Shown here: piece by piece, positions 45,001 to 58,896 of the stretch
Numbering within the stretch: the first letter of the stretch is position 1
How the letters are laid out: the number at the start of each line of letters is the position of its first letter
DNA from: Streptomyces sp. V3I8
GTDB lineage: Bacteria > Actinomycetota > Actinomycetes > Streptomycetales > Streptomycetaceae
Assembly: GCF_030817535.1 (NCBI RefSeq)
Contig: NZ_JAUSZL010000002.1
Span: 1,116,001 to 1,180,000, forward strand
Length of the DNA: 64,000 nucleotides
Reading direction: 5' to 3'
Made by a program: the position numbers and the translations under genes
The notes under the pieces: model-generated
Told to the model about the DNA's origin: nothing
What the model saw: only the letters and a program-made list of their open reading frames with translations
Database searches by the model: none

Positions 45001-48000
45001 CCGGGTGTTCGGCCAGGCTCTGCTGCCCGGCACCGCCTTCCTCGAACTGGCCCTGCACGCAGGCGAGCGGACCGGCCACGAGCAGGTCGCGGAACTGACG
45101 TTCCACACCCCGCTGGTCCTGCCCGACGGAGCCGCGGCCGCGCTCCAGGTGCGGGTGGGGGCCCAGGACGGGTCCGGGCGGCGGTCGCTGGACATGCGGT
45201 CCCGGCCGGACGGCGCGGCGGACGACGAGCCGTGGACCACGCACGCCACCGGAGTGCTCGCGCGCGCCGCCCTCCCCGCGGCCGGGGACCTGTCCGTATG
45301 GCCTCCGCCGGGCGCGGAGCCGGTGGACGTCAGCGGGCTCTACCCGCTGATGGCGGAGACCGGCCTGGCGTACGGGTCGATGTTCCGGGGGCTGCGGGCG
45401 GCCTGGCGGCGGGACGGGGAGCTGTTCGTGGAGGCCGGGCTGCCGGACAGCGCCGGAGCGGGGGAGTTCGGGGTGCACCCGGCGCTGCTGGACTCGGTCC
45501 TGCACGGGGTCGCCCTGGGGGTCGTCACCCCCGGCTGGGACCGGGCCCTGCTGCCGTTCGTCTGGCGCGGGGTCGCCCGGCACGCGGTCGGCGCCCCGGG
45601 GCTGCGGGCGCGGCTGGCGCCGGCCGGCCCGGACACGGTCTCGGTGCTGGCGGCGGACGGGACGGGCAGCCCCGTGCTGTCGGCCGACGCGCTGGTGCTG
45701 CGCCCGGCCTCCCGCGACCGGGTCGAGGCGGCCGCCGGCACCGTCCGTGACCGCATGTTCCAGGTGACCTGGGAGCCCCTCACCGCTCCGCCGGCGAGCG
45801 CCGTCGCGTCCGCGGACCCGGCAGGGTCCGCCGCCCCGGACGCGGCCTCCGCCTGGGCGGTCGTCGGCGACGGCGGGCCGCGGCCGGGTCCGTGGGCCGC
45901 CACCGCGCCCGCCGGTGTCCACCCGGACCTGGACGCCCTGGCACGCGCGGACCGGGCGGGGCGCCCGGTCCCGGGCACCGTGCTGGTGCCGTGCTCCCGC
46001 GGCGCAGCCGACGCCGGCGCCGACACGGTGCGTTCGACCGTCCACCGGACGCTCGACCTGGTCCAGCGCTGGCTGGCCGACGACCGGTTCGCCGCGTCGC
46101 GGCTGGTCCTCGTGACGCGGCGGGCCGTCGCGGTGGCCCACCAGGATGTCCCCGACCTGGCGCACAGCGCCGTCTGGGGACTGCTGCGCACCGCCCAGTC
46201 CGAGCACCCCGGCCGGTTCGGGCTGCTCGACCTGGACGACCGGGACGACGCCTACGGCCTGCTGGCCGAGGCCGTCGCCACCGGCGAGCCGCAGCTGGCG
46301 GTGCGCGACGGCGCCCTCCGCGTCCCCCGGGTGGCCCGCCGGCGCCCGGACCGCGCGTTGCCCGTACCGGCCGCACCGGCCTGGCGGCTGACCGCCGGCG
46401 GCGACGGCACCCTCGACGGCCTCGCCCTGCTGCCCTGCCCGGAGGCCTCCGCGCCACTGGCCCACGGCCAGGTGCGGGTGGCGGTCCGGGCGGCCGGGCT
46501 GAACTTCCGGGACGCGCTCACCGCCCTCGGCATGTACCCGGGCGAGGCCGCCCCCCTGGGTGTGGAGGGCGCCGGAGTGATCGTGGAGACCGGCCCCGGG
46601 GTGACCGCGCTCGCGCCCGGCGACCGGGTCCTCGGCCTGATCCCCGGCGGGATCGGCCCGCTCGCGGTGACGGACGGGCGACTGCTCGCCGGCGTCCCGG
46701 ACGGCTGGTCCTTCACCCAGGCGGCGTCGGTGCCCGCGGTCTTCCTCACCGCGTACTACGCGCTCACCTCCCTCGCGGAGCTGCGCCCCGGCACATCGGT
46801 GCTGGTGCACGCCGGAACCGGCGGCGTCGGTACGGCCGCCGTGCAGCTGGCCCGGCACCTGGGTGCCGAGGTGTACGCGACCGCCGGTCCCGCGAAGTGG
46901 GACGCGCTGCGGGCTGCGGGTCTGGACGACGCGCACATCGCGTCGTCGCGGACGCTGGAGTTCGAGGAGAAGTTCCGGCGCACCAGCAAAGGCCGGGGCG
47001 TGGACGTCGTCCTCGACTCGCTCGCGGGCACGTTCGTCGACGCGTCGCTGCGGCTGCTGGCTCCGGGGGGCCGGTTCCTGGAGATGGGCAAGACCGACGT
47101 CCGGGACCCCGCGGCGGTGGCGGCGGCCCACGACGGGGCGTCCTACCGGGCATTCGACCTCGTCGAAGCCGGCCCCGACGCGATCCGGGCGATGCTGGCG
47201 GAGGTACTCGCCCTGTTCGCGCGCGGAGTGCTCCGGCCACCGCCGCTGACCACCTGGGACGTCCGCCACGCGGCCGACGCCTTCCGGTTCGTCAGCCAGG
47301 CCCGGCACATCGGCAAGGTGGTGCTCACCGTGGCGCCGGAGCTCGACCCGGCGGGAACGGTGCTGATCACCGGCGGGACCGGCGCCCTCGGCTCGGCGGT
47401 CGCCCGCCGTCTGGTGGAACGGCACGGGGTACGGCACCTGCTGCTGACCGGCCGCCGGGGCGCCACCGCCCCCGGCGCCGACACCCTGGTGAGCGACCTC
47501 ACCGCGCGGGGCGCCGAGGTCACCGTGGCGGCCTGCGACGTCCGCGACCGGAGCGCGGTCCGCCGACTGCTGGACGCGGTCCCCGCGGACCGGCCGCTGA
47601 CCGGCGTCGTCCACACGGCCGGGGTGCTGGACGACGGCGTCCTGGCGGCGCTCACCCCCGGGCGGTTCGACACCGTGCTCCGCCCCAAGGTCGACGGAGC
47701 GCTGCTCCTCGACGAGCTGACCCGGGACGCGGACCTCGCCGCGTTCGTCCTGTTCTCCTCGACGGCCGGGGTGCTCGGCGGCGCCGGGCAGGCCAACTAC
47801 GCCGCGGCCAACGCCGTCCTGGACTCTCTTGCGCATCGGCGCCGGGCCGCGGGACTGCCCGCCCTCTCCCTGGCCTGGGGGCCGTGGCAGGACTCCGGCA
47901 GCATGCTCGGCGGTCTGGGCGAGGTGGACCTGGTCCGGCTCGGCCGCACCGGTCTGGTGCCGCTCCCGGACGAAGAGGCCCTGGACCTCTTCGACACCGC

Positions 48001-51000
48001 CCTCGCGTCGGCCGAGGCCGCCCTGATCCCGGCCAAGGTGGACACCGCGGTGCTGCGCCGGACGGCGGCCGACGAGGTGGCGCACCTGCTGCGCGGACTC
48101 GCCGGGAAGCCGCAGCGGCGGGCCGGCCGCGAGGCGGCGAGGCCCGCCGCGGCCGCCGCGCTGCGGGACCGGCTGGCCGCGGCGTCCGAGGAGGAGCGGG
48201 AGCGGATCCTGCTCGACCTGGTGCGGAGCCACGCCGCGACGGTGCTGGGCCACACCGACCTCGCGCTGGTCGCCCCGGGGCTCGCCTTCAAGGAGCTGGG
48301 CTTCGACTCGCTGACCGCTGTCGAACTGCGCAACCGGCTGGGCGGCGCCCTCGGCACCCCGCTCTCGTCCACCGTGGTCTTCGACCATCCGGCGCCCCTC
48401 ACCCTCGCCCGGCACCTGCACGCCGAACTGCGGGCCGGACTCGGGTCCGGGCCACGCGGCGCCGGGACGGCCGACGTCGCGACCGCCGCCTCGGCCGCCG
48501 GGACCGGGACCGGGACCGGCACCGGGGCCGACGAGCCGATCGCGATCGTGTCGATGAGCTGCCGCTACCCCGGCGGCATCGCGTCCCCGGAGGACCTGTG
48601 GCGGCTCGTCGTGGACGAGGCCGACTCGGTCACCCCGTTCCCCGCCGACCGTGACTGGGACACGGAGGTCCTGTACGACCCGGACTCCACCCGGCCGGGA
48701 ACGACGTACGTACGGGTGGGCGGGTTCCTCGACGACGCCGCCCGGTTCGACGCCGGGCTGTTCGGTATCAGCCCCCGGGAGGCGTTGGCCATGGACCCCC
48801 AGCAGCGGCTGCTGCTGGAGACCTCCTGGGAGGCGGTGGAGCGGGCCGGGATCGACCCGACGTCCCTGAAGGGCAGCCCGGTGGGCGTGTTCGTCGGAGC
48901 CGCCGCGCAGGGCTACCCCTCCGATCCACGGCAGGCCCCCGAGGATCTGGGCGGCTACCTGCTGACCGGCAGCACGTCGAGCGTCATGTCCGGCCGGATC
49001 GCCTACGCCTTCGGGATCGAGGGCCCCGCGCTGACCATCGACACCGCCTGCTCGTCCTCGCTGGTGGCGCTGCACACGGCGGTACAGGCGCTCCGGCGGG
49101 GGGAGTGTTCCCTCGCCCTGGCGGGCGGGGCCGCCGTCATGGCGGTCCCCGACATCTTCCTGGAGTTCAGCCGGCAGCGTGGGCTGGCCCCGGACGGCCG
49201 CTGCAAGGCGTTCGCGTCGGCGGCGGACGGCACCGGCTGGGGCGAGGGGGTGGGTCTGCTGCTGCTGGAACGGCTGTCGGACGCCCGGCGCCACGATCAC
49301 CCCGTCCTGGCGGTCGTACGGGGCTCCGCGATCAACTCGGACGGCGCGAGCAACGGCCTGACCGCGCCCAACGGGCCCTCGCAGCAGCGGGTGATCCGGC
49401 AGGCGCTGGCCGACGCCCGGCTGTCGGCCGGTGACGTCGACGCCGTGGAGGCACACGGCACCGGCACCCGGCTGGGCGACCCGATCGAGGCGCAGGCGCT
49501 GGCCGCGACGTACGGGCGGGAGCGGCCCGAGGACCGGCCGCTGCGGCTGGGCTCGGTGAAGTCGAACATCGGGCACACCCAGGCCGCCGCCGGGGTCGCC
49601 GGGGTCATCAAGATGGTGACGGCCATGCGGCACGGGCTGCTGCCCCGGACGCTCCATGTCGACCGGCCCACCCCGGAGGTCGAGTGGTCCGGGAGCGGGC
49701 TGGCGCTGCTGACCGCCGCCGAGCCGTGGCCGGAGACCGGCCGGCCGCGCCGGGCCGCTGTCTCGTCCTTCGGCATCAGCGGGACCAACGCCCACGTGAT
49801 CATCGAGCAGGCCCCGGCCCCCGAACCGCCGGACGGCTCGGCGCCGGCGGTGCCCGCCCCCGCGGGCGCCCTGCCCTGGCCGCTCTCCGGGAAGACCCCG
49901 GAGGCGCTGCGTGCCCAGGCCCGCCGGCTGCTGGAGCGGCTCGGCGACGGGTCCGGGGCCGACCCCGCGGGCGTCGGCCGGGCGCTGGCCACCACCCGCG
50001 CCGCCCTCGACCACCGCGCCGTCGTGATCGGCGAAGGACGCCGGGAGCTGCTGGCCGGGCTGGCGGCGCTGGCCGCGGACCGCACGGAGGAGCACGACGG
50101 CGGCCGGGTCGTGCGGGGCGAGGCGCGCAGCCGCGGGAAGACCGTGTTCGTCTTCTCCGGTCAGGGCTCGCAGTGGGTGGGGATGGCCGCGGAACTGCTC
50201 GACGCCTCCGAGGTGTTCGCCGCCCGCGTCGCGGAGTGCGAGGCCGCCCTGGCGCCCTACGTGGACTGGTCGCTGACCGGGCTGCTGCGGGGCGCGGACG
50301 ACGCGCCGTCGCCGGAGCGGGTGGACGTCGTGCAGCCCGCGCTGTTCTCGGTCATGGTGTCGCTGGCCGCCCTGTGGCACTCCTTCGGGGTCCGGCCGCA
50401 CGCGGTGATGGGACACAGCCAGGGGGAGATCGCCGCCGCGTACGTGGCCGGGGCGCTCACCCTCGACGACGCGGCCCGCACGGTGGCGCTGCGCAGCCAG
50501 GCGCTGACCGCGCTCTCCGGGCAGGGCGGCATGGTCTCCGTGGCCCTGGGTGAGGACGCCGCCTCCGCGCTGGTGGCCCGGTGGCCGGGGCGGCTCTCCG
50601 TCGCCTCGGTCAACGGCGTCTCGTCCACGGTGGTCTCCGGCGAGATGGCGGCGCTGACGGAACTGGTGACGCACTGCGCGGCCGAGGGCGTCCGCACGCG
50701 GACCCTCCCGGTGGACTACGCCTCGCACTCGCCGCAGGTCGAACAGGTCCGCGAGCGACTGCTGCGGGAGCTGGCCCCCGTGGCTCCCCGCCCCGCGCGG
50801 ACCCCCTTCTACTCCACGGTCACCGGCACGGAGCTGGACGCCACCGCGCTGGACGCCGCGTACTGGTACCGCAACCTCCGGCAGACCGTCCATCTGGAGC
50901 GGGTGACCCGGCTGCTCGTGGCGGAGGGCTTCGACGTCTTCGTCGAGTCCAGCCCGCACCCGGTGCTGACCGTGGCGATCCAGGAGACCGCGGAGGCCGC

Positions 51001-54000
51001 GGAGGCCGGTCACGCGGTCACGGTGGGTTCGCTGCGCCGCGACGACGGCGGTCTGCCCCGCTTCCTCGCCTCGGCCGCCGAACTGTACGTGGCGGGCGTC
51101 CCCGTGGACTGGTCGGACGCCGTCCGGGGCGCCGCTCCCGGCCCGACCGAGCTGCCGACCTATCCGTTCGGCGGCGACCGGTACTGGCTGCGGCGCTCCG
51201 GCGGGCCGGCGGACGTCGCCGCGGCGGGCCTCGGACGCAGCTCCCACCCGCTGCTCGGCGCCGTGGTGCCGCTGCCCGGACCGGCCGGCACGGTCCTCAC
51301 CGGACGGCTGTCGACACGCGCCCATCCGTGGCTCGCCGACCACACGGTGCTGGACACGGTGCTCTTCCCGGGCACGGGACTGGCCGAACTGGTGCTGCGC
51401 GCCGCCGCGGAGACCGGCTGCGACACGGTCGAGGAACTCACCCTGCTGGAGCCCCTGGTCGTCGACCGGGAGACCGGCAGCCAGCTGCGGGTGACGGTCG
51501 AGGAACCCGACGGGGCCGGCCGCCGCGCCGTGGAGGTGCACGCGCGGCCGGAGGACACCGACGGGCCCTGGCTGCGGCACGCCGTCGGCGTGCTCGCCGT
51601 CCGCAGCGCGGCGGCGCCGGACACGCCCACCGGCCCCCCGCCGTCGGCGCAGACGCAGGACGTGCCGCTGGACGACGGGTACGCGGTGCTCGCCGCGGCC
51701 GGACTCGGCTACGGTCCCGCCTTCCAGGGGCTGCGCTCGGTGCGGCGGCACGGCCGGGACCTGTACGCCGAGGTCGCTCTGCCGGACGCCGGGCAGGCCC
51801 GGCACTACGGGGTGCACCCGGCGCTCTTCGACGCCGCCCTGCACGCGGTCGTCCTGGGCGGCCTGGTGGCCCACGCCGGCGAACCGCTGCTGCCGTACGC
51901 CTGGAAGGACGTCTGCCTGTACACCACGGGCGCGGCGGAGCTGCGGGTGCGGCTGTCGCCCGCGGGCCCGGACACGGTGTCCCTGACGGCGACCGACCCG
52001 TCCGGCGCCCCGGTGCTCTCGGTCGGCTCGCTGATGGTGCGGCCGGTGGCGCCGGGCCGGATCGAGAGCGCCCGCGGCGGGCAGCGCCGTTCCCTGTTCC
52101 GGATCACCGACGAGCGCATCGCCCTGCCGGGTGGCGGCACACCCGCGGCGGACGGCTGGGCCGTGCTCGGGGACGGCCTCGGCCTGCGGGCCGCCGCGGA
52201 GGCGTCCGGCATCCGGTACGACGGGTACGAGAGCCTGGACGCACTGGCCGACGCCGTCGCCGCCGGGGCGGCGCCACCCGCGGTGGTCCTGGTGCCCTGC
52301 CCGGAGGACGGCCCGGGGCAGGCCCCGGGAACAGCGGATCCGCGGACAGCGGATCCGGGCGAGGCGGCGGACCTCGCCGACGCGGCCCGGACCGCCGTGC
52401 ACCGTGCGCTCGCACTGGCCCAGCGGTGGCTGGCCGACGAGCGGTTCGCCGCGTCGCGGCTGGTCCTCGTCACCCGGGGCGCCGTGCCGGCCGGCGACGA
52501 CGTGCCGCACGACCTCCGGCACGCCCCGCTGTGGGGCCTGATCCGCTCGGCGCAGTCGGAGCACCCCGGCCGCTTCGGTCTGCTGGACGTCGACGCCCTG
52601 GACGGCACCGGGGACAGCGCGAGCGCCGGTGTGACATCGGCGGCGGTGCTGCCGGCCGCGCTGTCCTGCGGCGAGCCCCAGCTGACCGTCCGCCGGGGCG
52701 TGGTGTGCGCGCCACGGCTCGCCCGGGTCACGGCGGAGGTCGCCCCTCCCGCCACCGGGCCCCGGTTCGCGCCCGGCGGCACGGTGCTGATCACCGGTGG
52801 GACCGGCGGCCTCGGCGCGCTGGTCGCCCGCCATCTGGTGACCGCGCACGGCGTGACGGAGCTGCTGCTCACCAGCCGTAGCGGTACCGCCGCGGCGGGC
52901 GCCGCCGAGCTGACCGCCGACCTCGCCGCGCGGGGTGCCCGGGTGGTGGTGGCGGCCTGCGACGTCGCCGACCGGGAGGACCTGGCCGGGCTCCTCGCCC
53001 GGATCCCCGCGGACCGGCCGCTGACCGCGGTGTTCCACGCCGCCGGCGTGCTGGACGACGGCGTGCTCACCTCGCTGACCTCGGACCGGATCGACGAGGT
53101 GCTGCGGCCCAAGGTCGAGGGCGCGCTGCACCTGCACCGGCTCACCCGGGACGCCGGCCTGTCGGCTTTCGTGCTGTTCTCCTCGGCCGCCGGTGTACTG
53201 GGCAGCGCCGGGCAGAGCGGCTACGCCGCGGCCAACACGTTCTTGGACGCGCTGGCGCACCGCCGACGGGCCGACGGCCTGCCGGGGACGTCGCTGGCAT
53301 GGGGGATGTGGGAACAGCGCAGCGGTCTCACCGGCGGACTGTCCGACACCGGTCTGCGGCGGATGGTCCGGTCCGGGGTCGGACAACTGCCCACCCGGGA
53401 GGGCCTGGAGCTGCTGGACGTGGCGCTCGGCGCCCCGGACGCGGTACTGGTGCCGATGCGTCTGGACCCGGCGCCCCTGCTCTCCGAAGGAGAACCCGAG
53501 CTGGTGCCCGCGGTGCTGCGCGCGCTGGTCCGGGTCACACGGCGCAGCGGCGCAGCGGGCCAGGAGTCCGGCGGGCACTTCGCCGACCAGGTGGCGGCGC
53601 TCCCCGCCGAGGAGCGGGACCGGGCGTTCCTGGAACTGGTCCGGCGGAAGGCCGCCACGGTGCTGGGACTCGCCTCCCCGGAGGCGGTCCAGGGCAGCCG
53701 GGGCTTCCTCCAGATGGGATTCGACTCGCTGACCGCGATCGAGCTGCGCACCCGGCTCGGCAGGGCCACCGGGCTGCGGCTGCCGGCGACGCTGGTCTTC
53801 GACCACAACACCCCCGAGCGGACCGCCCGGCACCTGCGTGAGCTGCTCTTCCCGCAGACCCGGGAGCCGACGGAGGCGGAGGCCGAGGAACGGGAGTTCC
53901 GGGCGGCCCTGGCCGCGATCCCGATGGCCCGGTTCCGGCAGGCCGGCCTGCTGGCGACGGTGCTGGGGCTGGCCGCGGCGGACGGGGAGGCGCAGGCACC

Positions 54001-54082
54001 GGCGGACGGCACGGGCGGGGGGATCGACGACATGGACGTCGCCGACCTCGTCCGGACGGCCTTCGGCGCGGAGAAGCCCTGA
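42098..54082 (+). CDS. Modular type I PKS: module 2 (KS-AT-DH-ER-KR-ACP) and module 3 (KS-AT-DH-KR-ACP)
   Basis: A 3994-residue bimodular synthase with an N-terminal coiled-coil docking helix. Module 2: KS Cys208; AT Ser664 with HAFH 764-767 (malonate); DH His968 ([10 protein letters not shown]) and Asp1132; ER about 1440-1745 with [17 protein letters not shown] with LDD (B-type); ACP Ser2071. It should give a fully saturated two-carbon unit. Module 3: KS Cys2318; AT Ser2774 with YASH 2874-2877 (methylmalonate); DH His3082 in [10 protein letters not shown] with Asp3245; B-type KR; ACP Ser3877; no ER, so a methyl-branched alkene is expected. A Gly-Thr repeat linker joins the modules near residue 2140. 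Confidence 0.9.
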   Translation: MATSPDRIVDALRTSMKETERLRRENEELAAVRHEPIAIVAMGCHLPGDIHGPEQFWQLLAAGGDAVAGFPTDRGWDLDALFDPDPDQPGTVYTRNGGFLTDVAGFDAEFFGISPREAVAMDPQQRLLLHTAWETVERAGIDPTTLHGSRTGVYLGTAFQDYATRVRPAELGEHEGYFLTAGAASVLSGRISYTLGLEGPAVTYDTACSASLVALHGACQALRRDECSLALAGGVTLMTTPAQLQGFSRQRGLSADGRCRSFAAAADGTGLSEGVGVVLLERLADARRLGHRVLAVVRGSATNQDGASNGLAAPNGPSQERVIRQALADARLAPGDVDAVEAHGTATALGDPIEAQALLAAYGQERAEPLLVGSVKSNIGHTQAAAGVVGVIKTVLAMQHGVLPASLHIDAPTPHVDWESGSLRLLTRATDWPDTGRPRRAGVSSFGISGTNAHVVLEQAPPADAGPGAPVAPLRAVPWMLSARDDKALRDQARALLAWLAERGPLGAAEIGHALTTARTAFAHTAAVVVAGGPDRPGELAGELTRGLAALAEGRPDPRVVLGTAPPGRLAFLFTGQGSQRVGMGRALHASSPVFAEAFDAVCAALDPHLDRPLRDVVFGTAADAEGLLDRTGYTQPALFALEVALFRLFAHWGLRPDRVTGHSVGEVAAAHVAGVLSLPDAAALVAARGRLMQALPEGGAMAAVQATEEEVAPLLAEHAGRLDLAAVNGPSSVVVSGEAQAVREVAAHFAAAGRRTKELTVSHAFHSPLVDAVLPEFRRVVAALSFHPPAVPVVSALTGEEVTAEEIGDPEYWVRQARGTVRFADAVRTLADDGVRTFLELGPDGVLTAMGRDTVTAADAELVPALRAGRDEELAVTTALARLRTRGVPVDWTSFWAAPGACPAALPTYAFQTRRHWLDVPPSAAVHSAGLVTAGHPLLGAVVSLADDELVLTGRLSTGVHGWLGDHRVFGQALLPGTAFLELALHAGERTGHEQVAELTFHTPLVLPDGAAAALQVRVGAQDGSGRRSLDMRSRPDGAADDEPWTTHATGVLARAALPAAGDLSVWPPPGAEPVDVSGLYPLMAETGLAYGSMFRGLRAAWRRDGELFVEAGLPDSAGAGEFGVHPALLDSVLHGVALGVVTPGWDRALLPFVWRGVARHAVGAPGLRARLAPAGPDTVSVLAADGTGSPVLSADALVLRPASRDRVEAAAGTVRDRMFQVTWEPLTAPPASAVASADPAGSAAPDAASAWAVVGDGGPRPGPWAATAPAGVHPDLDALARADRAGRPVPGTVLVPCSRGAADAGADTVRSTVHRTLDLVQRWLADDRFAASRLVLVTRRAVAVAHQDVPDLAHSAVWGLLRTAQSEHPGRFGLLDLDDRDDAYGLLAEAVATGEPQLAVRDGALRVPRVARRRPDRALPVPAAPAWRLTAGGDGTLDGLALLPCPEASAPLAHGQVRVAVRAAGLNFRDALTALGMYPGEAAPLGVEGAGVIVETGPGVTALAPGDRVLGLIPGGIGPLAVTDGRLLAGVPDGWSFTQAASVPAVFLTAYYALTSLAELRPGTSVLVHAGTGGVGTAAVQLARHLGAEVYATAGPAKWDALRAAGLDDAHIASSRTLEFEEKFRRTSKGRGVDVVLDSLAGTFVDASLRLLAPGGRFLEMGKTDVRDPAAVAAAHDGASYRAFDLVEAGPDAIRAMLAEVLALFARGVLRPPPLTTWDVRHAADAFRFVSQARHIGKVVLTVAPELDPAGTVLITGGTGALGSAVARRLVERHGVRHLLLTGRRGATAPGADTLVSDLTARGAEVTVAACDVRDRSAVRRLLDAVPADRPLTGVVHTAGVLDDGVLAALTPGRFDTVLRPKVDGALLLDELTRDADLAAFVLFSSTAGVLGGAGQANYAAANAVLDSLAHRRRAAGLPALSLAWGPWQDSGSMLGGLGEVDLVRLGRTGLVPLPDEEALDLFDTALASAEAALIPAKVDTAVLRRTAADEVAHLLRGLAGKPQRRAGREAARPAAAAALRDRLAAASEEERERILLDLVRSHAATVLGHTDLALVAPGLAFKELGFDSLTAVELRNRLGGALGTPLSSTVVFDHPAPLTLARHLHAELRAGLGSGPRGAGTADVATAASAAGTGTGTGTGADEPIAIVSMSCRYPGGIASPEDLWRLVVDEADSVTPFPADRDWDTEVLYDPDSTRPGTTYVRVGGFLDDAARFDAGLFGISPREALAMDPQQRLLLETSWEAVERAGIDPTSLKGSPVGVFVGAAAQGYPSDPRQAPEDLGGYLLTGSTSSVMSGRIAYAFGIEGPALTIDTACSSSLVALHTAVQALRRGECSLALAGGAAVMAVPDIFLEFSRQRGLAPDGRCKAFASAADGTGWGEGVGLLLLERLSDARRHDHPVLAVVRGSAINSDGASNGLTAPNGPSQQRVIRQALADARLSAGDVDAVEAHGTGTRLGDPIEAQALAATYGRERPEDRPLRLGSVKSNIGHTQAAAGVAGVIKMVTAMRHGLLPRTLHVDRPTPEVEWSGSGLALLTAAEPWPETGRPRRAAVSSFGISGTNAHVIIEQAPAPEPPDGSAPAVPAPAGALPWPLSGKTPEALRAQARRLLERLGDGSGADPAGVGRALATTRAALDHRAVVIGEGRRELLAGLAALAADRTEEHDGGRVVRGEARSRGKTVFVFSGQGSQWVGMAAELLDASEVFAARVAECEAALAPYVDWSLTGLLRGADDAPSPERVDVVQPALFSVMVSLAALWHSFGVRPHAVMGHSQGEIAAAYVAGALTLDDAARTVALRSQALTALSGQGGMVSVALGEDAASALVARWPGRLSVASVNGVSSTVVSGEMAALTELVTHCAAEGVRTRTLPVDYASHSPQVEQVRERLLRELAPVAPRPARTPFYSTVTGTELDATALDAAYWYRNLRQTVHLERVTRLLVAEGFDVFVESSPHPVLTVAIQETAEAAEAGHAVTVGSLRRDDGGLPRFLASAAELYVAGVPVDWSDAVRGAAPGPTELPTYPFGGDRYWLRRSGGPADVAAAGLGRSSHPLLGAVVPLPGPAGTVLTGRLSTRAHPWLADHTVLDTVLFPGTGLAELVLRAAAETGCDTVEELTLLEPLVVDRETGSQLRVTVEEPDGAGRRAVEVHARPEDTDGPWLRHAVGVLAVRSAAAPDTPTGPPPSAQTQDVPLDDGYAVLAAAGLGYGPAFQGLRSVRRHGRDLYAEVALPDAGQARHYGVHPALFDAALHAVVLGGLVAHAGEPLLPYAWKDVCLYTTGAAELRVRLSPAGPDTVSLTATDPSGAPVLSVGSLMVRPVAPGRIESARGGQRRSLFRITDERIALPGGGTPAADGWAVLGDGLGLRAAAEASGIRYDGYESLDALADAVAAGAAPPAVVLVPCPEDGPGQAPGTADPRTADPGEAADLADAARTAVHRALALAQRWLADERFAASRLVLVTRGAVPAGDDVPHDLRHAPLWGLIRSAQSEHPGRFGLLDVDALDGTGDSASAGVTSAAVLPAALSCGEPQLTVRRGVVCAPRLARVTAEVAPPATGPRFAPGGTVLITGGTGGLGALVARHLVTAHGVTELLLTSRSGTAAAGAAELTADLAARGARVVVAACDVADREDLAGLLARIPADRPLTAVFHAAGVLDDGVLTSLTSDRIDEVLRPKVEGALHLHRLTRDAGLSAFVLFSSAAGVLGSAGQSGYAAANTFLDALAHRRRADGLPGTSLAWGMWEQRSGLTGGLSDTGLRRMVRSGVGQLPTREGLELLDVALGAPDAVLVPMRLDPAPLLSEGEPELVPAVLRALVRVTRRSGAAGQESGGHFADQVAALPAEERDRAFLELVRRKAATVLGLASPEAVQGSRGFLQMGFDSLTAIELRTRLGRATGLRLPATLVFDHNTPERTARHLRELLFPQTREPTEAEAEEREFRAALAAIPMARFRQAGLLATVLGLAAADGEAQAPADGTGGGIDDMDVADLVRTAFGAEKP

Positions 54083-54111
54083 CCGATGCGCGACGGAGAG
54101 GGATCAGGATC

Positions 54112-57100
54112 ATGACCACATCGTCCGAAGCGGTGGTCGAAGCACTGCGGGCCGCGCTGAAGGAGAACGAACGGCTGCGCGACGTCGCGCGGGCGGCGAC
54201 CGAGCCGGTGGCGATCGTCGGGATGGGCTGTCGGTTCCCGTCCGGCGTCGGTTCGCCCGAAGAGCTGTGGGAACTGGTCGTGGACGGCCGGGACGCCGTG
54301 TCGGCCTTCCCGGGCGACCGCGGCTGGGACCTGGCGTCGCTGTTCGCCGACGACCCGGACCGGCCGGGCACCTCGTACGCCCGCGAGGGCGGGTTCCTGT
54401 ACGACGCCGCCGAGTTCGACGCGGGCTTCTTCGGTGTCTCGCCGCGCGAGGCCCTCGCCATGGACCCGCAGCAGCGGCTGCTGCTGGAGACGTCCTGGGA
54501 GGCGGTGGAACGGGCCGGCATCGATCCGCTGTCGCTGCGCGGCAGCCGGACCGGGGTCTTCGCCGGAGTGATGTACCACGACTACGGCTCACGGCCCGGT
54601 CTGGTCACCGACGAGGTCGAAGGGTACGTGGGCACGGGCAGCGCGGGCAGCGTCGCCTCCGGCCGGGTCTCGTTCACGCTGGGCCTGGAGGGCCCCGCCG
54701 TGACGCTGGACACGGCGTGCTCGTCGTCGCTGGTCGCCGTGCACCTGGCGGCCCAGGCGCTGCGACGCGGCGAGTGCTCGCTGGCGCTCGCCGCGGGTGT
54801 GACGGTGATGGCGACACCGTCCACGTTCGTGGAGTTCAGCCGGCAGCGGGGGCTCGCCCCGGACGGGCGCTGCAAGTCCTTCGCCGACGCGGCGGACGGA
54901 GCCGGGTGGAGCGAGGGAGCCGGCGTGCTGCTCCTGGAACGGCTGTCGGACGCACGCCGCAACGGGCGGCGGATCCTGGCCGTGGTGCGCGGCAGTGCGG
55001 TGAACCAGGACGGCGCGAGCAGCGGTCTGACGGCTCCGAACGGCCCGGCGCAGCAACGGGTGATCCGGCAGGCACTGGACGACGCGGGGCTCTGCGCCGC
55101 GGACGTCGACGCGATCGAGGGACACGGCACCGGCACCCCGCTCGGCGACCCGATCGAGGCGCAGGCGATCCTCGCGGTGGCCGGGCGGGACCGGCGGCGC
55201 CCGCTCTGGCTCGGCTCGGTGAAGTCGAACATCGGGCACACCCAGGCGGCGGCGGGTGTCGCGGGCGTCATCAAGACGGTGATGGCGCTGCGGCACCGGG
55301 TACTCCCCCGGACCCTGCACGTCGACGAGCCGTCGACCGAGGTGGACTGGTCGGCCGGGGCGGTGGAGCTGCTGACGCGCAGCCGGCCGTGGCCGGACCC
55401 GGGTCGGCCGCGCCGCGCGGGGGTGTCGTCCTTCGGCATCAGCGGCACCAACGCCCATGTGGTCCTGGAGGAGGCCCCGGAGCCCGCCCGCGAGGGGACC
55501 GGTGAGCTCCCGGCGGGATTCCTCGGGGAGCAGCGGGCCGGGAACGGGGACGTCCCGCTGCCGTGGCTGCTGTCGGGCCGGGACGAGGGCGCGCTGCGGG
55601 ACCAGGCCGAACGGCTGCGCCGGCACGTCGCGGACGACCGCGGGCTCCGCCTCGCCGACGTGGCGTACTCGCTCGCCGTCACCCGGCCGGCGTTCGAGCA
55701 CCGGGCGGTGGTCGTCGCGGCCGACCGGGCCGCACTGGACCGGGAACTGGGCAGGCTCGCGGCGGGCGGGGCACCCGCCGCGGGGTCCCGGGGCACGGTC
55801 CGCGAGGGCCGTCTGGCGTTCCTGTTCACCGGACAGGGCGCGCAGCGCACCGGCATGGGACGCGAGCTGTACGCGCGGTACCCGGTGTACGCCGAGGCCT
55901 TCGACGCGGTCTGCGCCGAGCTGGACCGGCATCTGGACCGGCCGCTGCGGGACGTGGTCCTGGGCGCCCCGGGGACCGAAGGGCTGCTCGGCGAGACGGC
56001 CTGGACGCAGCCCGCGCTGTTCGCCGTCGAGGTCGCGCTCCACCGGCTGGTGGAGTCGTGGGGCGTACGGCCCGACGCGGTCTCCGGTCACTCCGTCGGC
56101 GAACTCGCCGCGGCGCACGTGGCGGGCGGGCTGTCGCTCGCGGACGCCGCCACGCTGGTCGCGGCCCGGGGCCGGCTCATGCAGTCACTGCCGCGGGGCG
56201 GCGCGATGAGCTCGGTGGAGGCGACCGAGGAGGAGGTGGCGCCACTGCTGGCGAAGCGGTCCGGGCGTGCCTCTCTGGCGGCGGTGAACGGGCCCTCGTC
56301 GGTGGTGGTCGCCGGGGACGAGGACGCGGTCGCGGACGTGGTGGCGCACTTCGCCGGGCTGGGCCGCCGCACCAAGCGGCTGCGGGTCGGCCATGCGTTC
56401 CACTCGCCCCACATGGACGCGATGGCCGAGGAGTTCGCCGCCGTGGTGCGCGGCGTCTCCTTCAGCGCCCTGCGGATCCCGGTGGTGTCCGCGCTCACCG
56501 GCGACCTGGTGGACACCGCGGCGCTGGGCACGCCGGAGTACTGGGTGCGGCACGCCCGGGAGACCGTGCGGTTCCTCGACGCGGTCCGGACGCTGGAGGC
56601 CGAGGGCGTCACCGCGTTCCTGGAACTGGGCCCGGACGCGGTGCTCGCGGCGATGGCCCAGGAGTGCGCCGCGGGCGGTGTCTTCGCGGCCGCCCTGCGC
56701 CGGGACGAACCCGAGGAGCAGGCGCTGCTCACGGCGCTCGGACACCTGCACGTCCGGGGCGCCGTGCCGGGCGCCGGGGTGATCTGGGCGGAGGTGCTGG
56801 CCGGTGGCGGCGGCCGGCCCGTGCCGCTGCCGACCTACCCCTTCCAGCGCACCCGGTACTGGCTGGAGGCCGCCGGCGGCGACCGGACGGCGGCCCGGGT
56901 GGACGAGCACCGGTACCGCGTCGAGTGGACACCCCTGACCGTGCCCGGCGCCTCCCGGCTCTCCGGCAGCTGGCTGATCGTCACGTCCGACGCGGCCGGC
57001 GCCGCGGCGCACGGACTGCTCACGGCGGGCCGGCGGGCCGGGGCGGACGACGTCCGCCTGCTCACCCTCGACGCGGCGACCGGGACGGACCGTGCGGTCC

Positions 57101-58896
57101 TCGCCCGCCGGCTGCGCGGACTCGCCGCCGACCGGCCGCCCGCGGGTGTGGTGTCCCTGTTGGCCCTGGACGAACGGCCGCTGCCGGACGGGAGCCGGCC
57201 CGGGAGGCCGTCAGGTGGCCTGGACCGGGGCCTGGCGACGACGGTGGTGCTGGGGCAGGCCCTGGGTGATGCCGGGATCGGTGCCCCGCTGTGGTGTCTC
57301 ACCCAGGGCGCGGTGACCGTCGGCCCCGACCCGGTGCGGCGTCCGGCGCAAGCCGCCGTCTGGGGGCTCGGCCGGGTGGCCGCGCTCGAATGGCCGGAGC
57401 GCTGGGGCGGCCTGGCCGACCTGCCGGAGACGGTCGACGAGGACGCGCTCGGCCGGCTCCTGGCGGTCCTGGCCGCACCGGACGGCGAGACCCAGCTGGC
57501 CGTGCGGGCCGACAGGGTGCTCGGCTGCCGTCTCGTGCGCTCGCCGCTCGCCGGAACACCGGTGCGGCGGGTCTGGCAGCCCACGGGCACCGCCGTCGTC
57601 ACCGGCGGCACGGGCGGACTCGGCGCACAGGTGGCGCGCCGGCTGGCCGCCCAGGGCGTGCCGCACCTGCTGCTGCTCGGCCGCCGCGGGCCCGACGCCC
57701 CCGGCGCCGCCGAGCTGAAGGACCAGCTCACCCGGCTGGGCGCCGAGGTGACCGTCGCCGCCTGCGACCTCGCCGACCAGGACGCCCTGCGCCGCGTCGT
57801 GGCGGCACTGCCGCCGGAGCACCCGGTCGGCACCGTCGTGCACGCGGCGGGCACCGTCCACGGGGAGACACCGCTGTCCGAATACGGTCTCGCCGGTTTC
57901 GCCGAGGTGCTCTCCGGCAAACTGGCGGGCGCCCGGAACCTCGACGCCGTCTTCGACGGGTCGGCCCCCGGCCGTTCCCCCGACGCCTTCGTGCTGTTCT
58001 CCTCCGGCGCCGGGCTGTGGGGCAACTCCGGGCAGGCGGCGTACGCGGCGGCCAACGCCTCCCTCGACGCCCTGGCCGGCGCCCGCCGGGCCCGCGGACA
58101 GGCCGCGACCTCGATCGCCTGGGGTCCGTGGGCCGGCGCGGGCATGGCCGCCGACGCGGGCGAACTCCTGCGCCGCCGCGGTGTCCCGCCGATGGATCCG
58201 GACACCGCGCTCGCCGGTCTTCAGGCGGCACTCGACCGCGACGAGACCACGACGGCCTTCGCCGCCTTCGACTGGGAGCGGTTCGCGCCCGCCTACGGCG
58301 GCTCCCGCTCACACGCACTCCTGGCCGCCCTGCCCGAGGCGCGGCGCGCCCTGCGCACGGAGGCCGGGCCCACGGGCGCCGGGGCCCTGCGGGAGCGGCT
58401 CGCGGCTCTGCCCGTGGACGAACAGTCCCAGATCCTGCTCGACCTGGTCCGCACCCACGCCGCCGACGCGCTCGGGCACCGCTCGGCGGACGACGTCCGC
58501 GCCACGTCGGCGTTCAGGGACCTCGGGTTCGACTCGATGGCCTCCCTGACGCTGCGCAACCGCCTCAACGAGGCCACCGGTCTCGCCCTGCCCACCACGG
58601 TGGTCTTCGACCACGCCACCCCGGCCGCCCTCGCCCGGCACCTGCACACGGCCGTCCGTCCCGACGGCGCGGCCGACGGCTCGCTCCTGGCAGGACTGGA
58701 CGGGCTGGAGAGCGCGGTCGACGCGCTGTCCCCGGGCGACGAGGCACGCGCCCGGGTCGTCGCCCGCCTGCGGACCCTGCTGTGGAAGTGGGACCGGCCC
58801 GGCCCGGCCGGCGAAGGAGCCGACGGCGACGCCCTGTTGCTGGCGACCGACGACGAGATGTTCGACATCGTCAACAAGGAGCTCGGAATCTCATGA
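54112..58896 (+). CDS. Modular type I PKS: module 4 (KS-AT-KR-ACP)
   Basis: A 1594-residue single-module synthase. Domains: N-terminal docking helix; KS with Cys203 (LDTACSSS); AT with Ser661 in GHSVGE and HAFH 761-764, hence malonate; KR near 1160-1345; ACP with Ser1475 (LGFDSMASL); C-terminal docking region. The KR has no LDD and carries GLWGNSG before the active Tyr, so an A-type (L) alcohol is predicted. There is no DH between AT and KR. The gene follows module 3 by 29 bases and its TGA overlaps the next start (ATGA), indicating tight co-expression. Confidence 0.9.
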   Translation: MTTSSEAVVEALRAALKENERLRDVARAATEPVAIVGMGCRFPSGVGSPEELWELVVDGRDAVSAFPGDRGWDLASLFADDPDRPGTSYAREGGFLYDAAEFDAGFFGVSPREALAMDPQQRLLLETSWEAVERAGIDPLSLRGSRTGVFAGVMYHDYGSRPGLVTDEVEGYVGTGSAGSVASGRVSFTLGLEGPAVTLDTACSSSLVAVHLAAQALRRGECSLALAAGVTVMATPSTFVEFSRQRGLAPDGRCKSFADAADGAGWSEGAGVLLLERLSDARRNGRRILAVVRGSAVNQDGASSGLTAPNGPAQQRVIRQALDDAGLCAADVDAIEGHGTGTPLGDPIEAQAILAVAGRDRRRPLWLGSVKSNIGHTQAAAGVAGVIKTVMALRHRVLPRTLHVDEPSTEVDWSAGAVELLTRSRPWPDPGRPRRAGVSSFGISGTNAHVVLEEAPEPAREGTGELPAGFLGEQRAGNGDVPLPWLLSGRDEGALRDQAERLRRHVADDRGLRLADVAYSLAVTRPAFEHRAVVVAADRAALDRELGRLAAGGAPAAGSRGTVREGRLAFLFTGQGAQRTGMGRELYARYPVYAEAFDAVCAELDRHLDRPLRDVVLGAPGTEGLLGETAWTQPALFAVEVALHRLVESWGVRPDAVSGHSVGELAAAHVAGGLSLADAATLVAARGRLMQSLPRGGAMSSVEATEEEVAPLLAKRSGRASLAAVNGPSSVVVAGDEDAVADVVAHFAGLGRRTKRLRVGHAFHSPHMDAMAEEFAAVVRGVSFSALRIPVVSALTGDLVDTAALGTPEYWVRHARETVRFLDAVRTLEAEGVTAFLELGPDAVLAAMAQECAAGGVFAAALRRDEPEEQALLTALGHLHVRGAVPGAGVIWAEVLAGGGGRPVPLPTYPFQRTRYWLEAAGGDRTAARVDEHRYRVEWTPLTVPGASRLSGSWLIVTSDAAGAAAHGLLTAGRRAGADDVRLLTLDAATGTDRAVLARRLRGLAADRPPAGVVSLLALDERPLPDGSRPGRPSGGLDRGLATTVVLGQALGDAGIGAPLWCLTQGAVTVGPDPVRRPAQAAVWGLGRVAALEWPERWGGLADLPETVDEDALGRLLAVLAAPDGETQLAVRADRVLGCRLVRSPLAGTPVRRVWQPTGTAVVTGGTGGLGAQVARRLAAQGVPHLLLLGRRGPDAPGAAELKDQLTRLGAEVTVAACDLADQDALRRVVAALPPEHPVGTVVHAAGTVHGETPLSEYGLAGFAEVLSGKLAGARNLDAVFDGSAPGRSPDAFVLFSSGAGLWGNSGQAAYAAANASLDALAGARRARGQAATSIAWGPWAGAGMAADAGELLRRRGVPPMDPDTALAGLQAALDRDETTTAFAAFDWERFAPAYGGSRSHALLAALPEARRALRTEAGPTGAGALRERLAALPVDEQSQILLDLVRTHAADALGHRSADDVRATSAFRDLGFDSMASLTLRNRLNEATGLALPTTVVFDHATPAALARHLHTAVRPDGAADGSLLAGLDGLESAVDALSPGDEARARVVARLRTLLWKWDRPGPAGEGADGDALLLATDDEMFDIVNKELGIS

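Noticed and set aside
48499..48528. GGACCG tandem repeat as a mobile or CRISPR-like repeat
   Set aside because: It is in frame within a PKS inter-module linker and encodes a Gly-Thr repeat, a normal low-complexity linker.
35587..53833. Very long open frames antisense to the PKS genes (over 2000 and 3900 codons)
   Set aside because: They are Arg/Gly/Pro/Val-rich shadows created by the GC-rich third positions of the PKS reading frame. They have no domain motifs or sensible starts.
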